Shown here: positions 62,900 through 64,000 of the stretch, one piece after another
Layout of the letters: the number at the start of each line of letters is the position of its first letter
How positions within the stretch are numbered: the first letter of the stretch is position 1
NCBI RefSeq assembly: GCF_007183175.1
Contig: NZ_AP019807.1
Location: forward strand, 1,842,001-1,906,000
Origin: Microbulbifer sp. GL-2
Lineage (GTDB): Bacteria; Pseudomonadota; Gammaproteobacteria; Pseudomonadales; Cellvibrionaceae
Reading direction: 5' to 3'
DNA length: 64,000 nt
The notes under the pieces: model-generated
Told to the model about the DNA's origin: nothing
The model's input: only the letters and a program-made list of their open reading frames with translations
Databases searched by the model: none
Made by a program: the position numbers and the translations under genes

Positions 62900-64000
62900 G
62901 TGAAACTGGCGAATCCAGACCTGTTGAAGTTTCAGAACTATATCGATGGAGAGTGGCGGAGTGCCACGGGCACTGCAGAGGTGCGCGATCCGGCCAATGG
63001 TGAACTGCTGGGTAATGTGGCTGATGGTTCAGCTGCGGATGCGGAGTCAGCTATAGCTGCTGCCAGCGCAGCCTTCCCAGAATGGAGTCGTCGCACAGCA
63101 GGTGAACGCGCTGCTGTTCTCAAGCGCTGGTACCAGCTGATCGTAGACAACAGCGATGACCTGGCGACAATTCTCACCCTGGAACAGGGTAAGCCCCTGG
63201 CAGAAGCCAAGGGTGAGATTCTTTATGGTGCCTCTTTTATCGAGTGGTTTGCCGAGGAGTGCCGTCGAGCTTACGGTCAGACGATCCCCACTCATAACCC
63301 GGGGATGCGCCTTAGCACCATCCGCCAGCCGGTGGGTGTTGTGACTTGTATCACTCCTTGGAACTTCCCCAACGCCATGATTACCCGCAAAGCGGCGCCG
63401 GCCTTAGCTGCCGGTTGTACTGTGGTCATCAAGCCGGCGCTGGAGACCCCGCTGTCTGCACTGGCTCTGTGCCAGCTGGCGGAAGAGGCGGGCCTGCCCA
63501 AGGGCACCATCAATGTGGTAACCGGCAGTGATGCGCCGGGTATTGGCAAAATACTGACCCAGGATCCGCGGGTAGCCAAATTTACTTTCACCGGTTCCAC
63601 TGCTGTGGGCAAGTTGCTGATGGCGCAGTGCGCCAGCACGGTGAAGAAAATGTCTATGGAACTGGGTGGTAATGCGCCCTTTATCGTATTCGATGATGCG
63701 GATCTGGCCACAGCTGTGAAGGCTTGTGTGGCAACCAAGTTCCGCAACGCCGGCCAGGTGTGTGTCGCGACCAATCGTATTTATGTGCATGAGTCAGTAC
63801 ACGATGAGTTTGTGGAAAAACTGCGTGCGGAAGTGGAGGCCCTGAAAATTGGCCATGGTACTGAAGTCGGTGTGACCATGGGTCCGATGATCTTCCGCCG
63901 TGCGGTGGAGAGAGTTCAGGAACTGGTACAGGATGCAGTTGCCGCTGGAGCCAGTGTAGAGGCTGGAGGTGAGCAGCTGCCGGATGGCGAAAACTATTTT
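62900..64000 (+). CDS. gabD: Succinate-semialdehyde dehydrogenase, GabD-like, partial
   Basis: The start is GTG 62900 behind AGGAG; 367 codons are in the window and the gene runs off the right edge. Motifs fit GabD: FQNYIDGEWRSA, TPWNFPNAMITRKAAPALAA, catalytic Glu254 in MELGGNAPF and nucleophile Cys288 in GQVCVATNR. It oxidises succinate semialdehyde with NAD(P), the last step of GABA breakdown. A GABA aminotransferase gene may follow beyond the edge. Confidence 0.93.
   Translation, partial: MKLANPDLLKFQNYIDGEWRSATGTAEVRDPANGELLGNVADGSAADAESAIAAASAAFPEWSRRTAGERAAVLKRWYQLIVDNSDDLATILTLEQGKPLAEAKGEILYGASFIEWFAEECRRAYGQTIPTHNPGMRLSTIRQPVGVVTCITPWNFPNAMITRKAAPALAAGCTVVIKPALETPLSALALCQLAEEAGLPKGTINVVTGSDAPGIGKILTQDPRVAKFTFTGSTAVGKLLMAQCASTVKKMSMELGGNAPFIVFDDADLATAVKACVATKFRNAGQVCVATNRIYVHESVHDEFVEKLRAEVEALKIGHGTEVGVTMGPMIFRRAVERVQELVQDAVAAGASVEAGGEQLPDGENYF

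Overview
The window reads as a free-living, probably marine gammaproteobacterium of the Cellvibrionales/Microbulbifer type. This is an inference from mid-range base composition, many secreted hydrolases and lipoproteins, class II fructose-bisphosphate aldolase next to phosphoglycerate kinase, type VI secretion (T6SS) genes, and families such as DUF3570/DUF4266, DUF1501-like, YggN and DUF5694. No rRNA, tRNA, CRISPR array, prophage or intact insertion sequence was recognised.

Layout. (1) 1-16.8 kb is a two-armed locus of exported proteins read outward from a divergent promoter near 10.6 kb. The left arm (-) carries a secreted c-type-heme-motif protein, a LamG lipoprotein with two heme motifs, a Tat-exported DUF1501-like protein, the flavin transferase ApbE, a small secreted protein and two TPR proteins; the last TPR gene runs off the edge. 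The right arm (+) carries a beta-propeller lipoprotein with two heme motifs, two predicted outer-membrane beta-barrels, a TlpA thioredoxin, the Cys-tailed lipoprotein DUF4266 and DUF3570. Together they look like an envelope redox system. (2) 17-28.8 kb holds an SGNH hydrolase, a PLP-dependent decarboxylase, an alpha/beta hydrolase, a CAP-domain lipoprotein with a long Pro-Asp repeat, YggN, a secreted zinc protease, a transglutaminase/DUF350 pair facing an SPFH lipoprotein, and a small monooxygenase. (3) 29-36 kb holds a LysR regulator, a subtilase, an M16 protease and a globin. (4) 36-39.7 kb is pgk-fba plus a hydrolase. (5) 39.8-54.4 kb is a mixed housekeeping and accessory stretch: GNAT, VOC, RarD, SerA, an FAA hydrolase, a PuuC-like aldehyde dehydrogenase, TerC, PsiE, an esterase pseudogene, twin DUF5694 genes and YccF. 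(6) 54.4-61.4 kb is an orphan T6SS island: hcp, vgrG, a DUF6931-like gene, PAAR, a probable M35/aspzincin metalloprotease effector with two poly-G tracts, then a decayed gene. (7) 61.8-64 kb is a LysR regulator divergent from a gabD-like succinate-semialdehyde dehydrogenase that runs off the right edge.

The most interesting items are the effector with possible contingency tracts and an eroded downstream neighbour, the envelope redox locus, and a bipartite sequence motif repeated with identical spacing in intergenic DNA. All calls come from reading the sequence; no database search was run.
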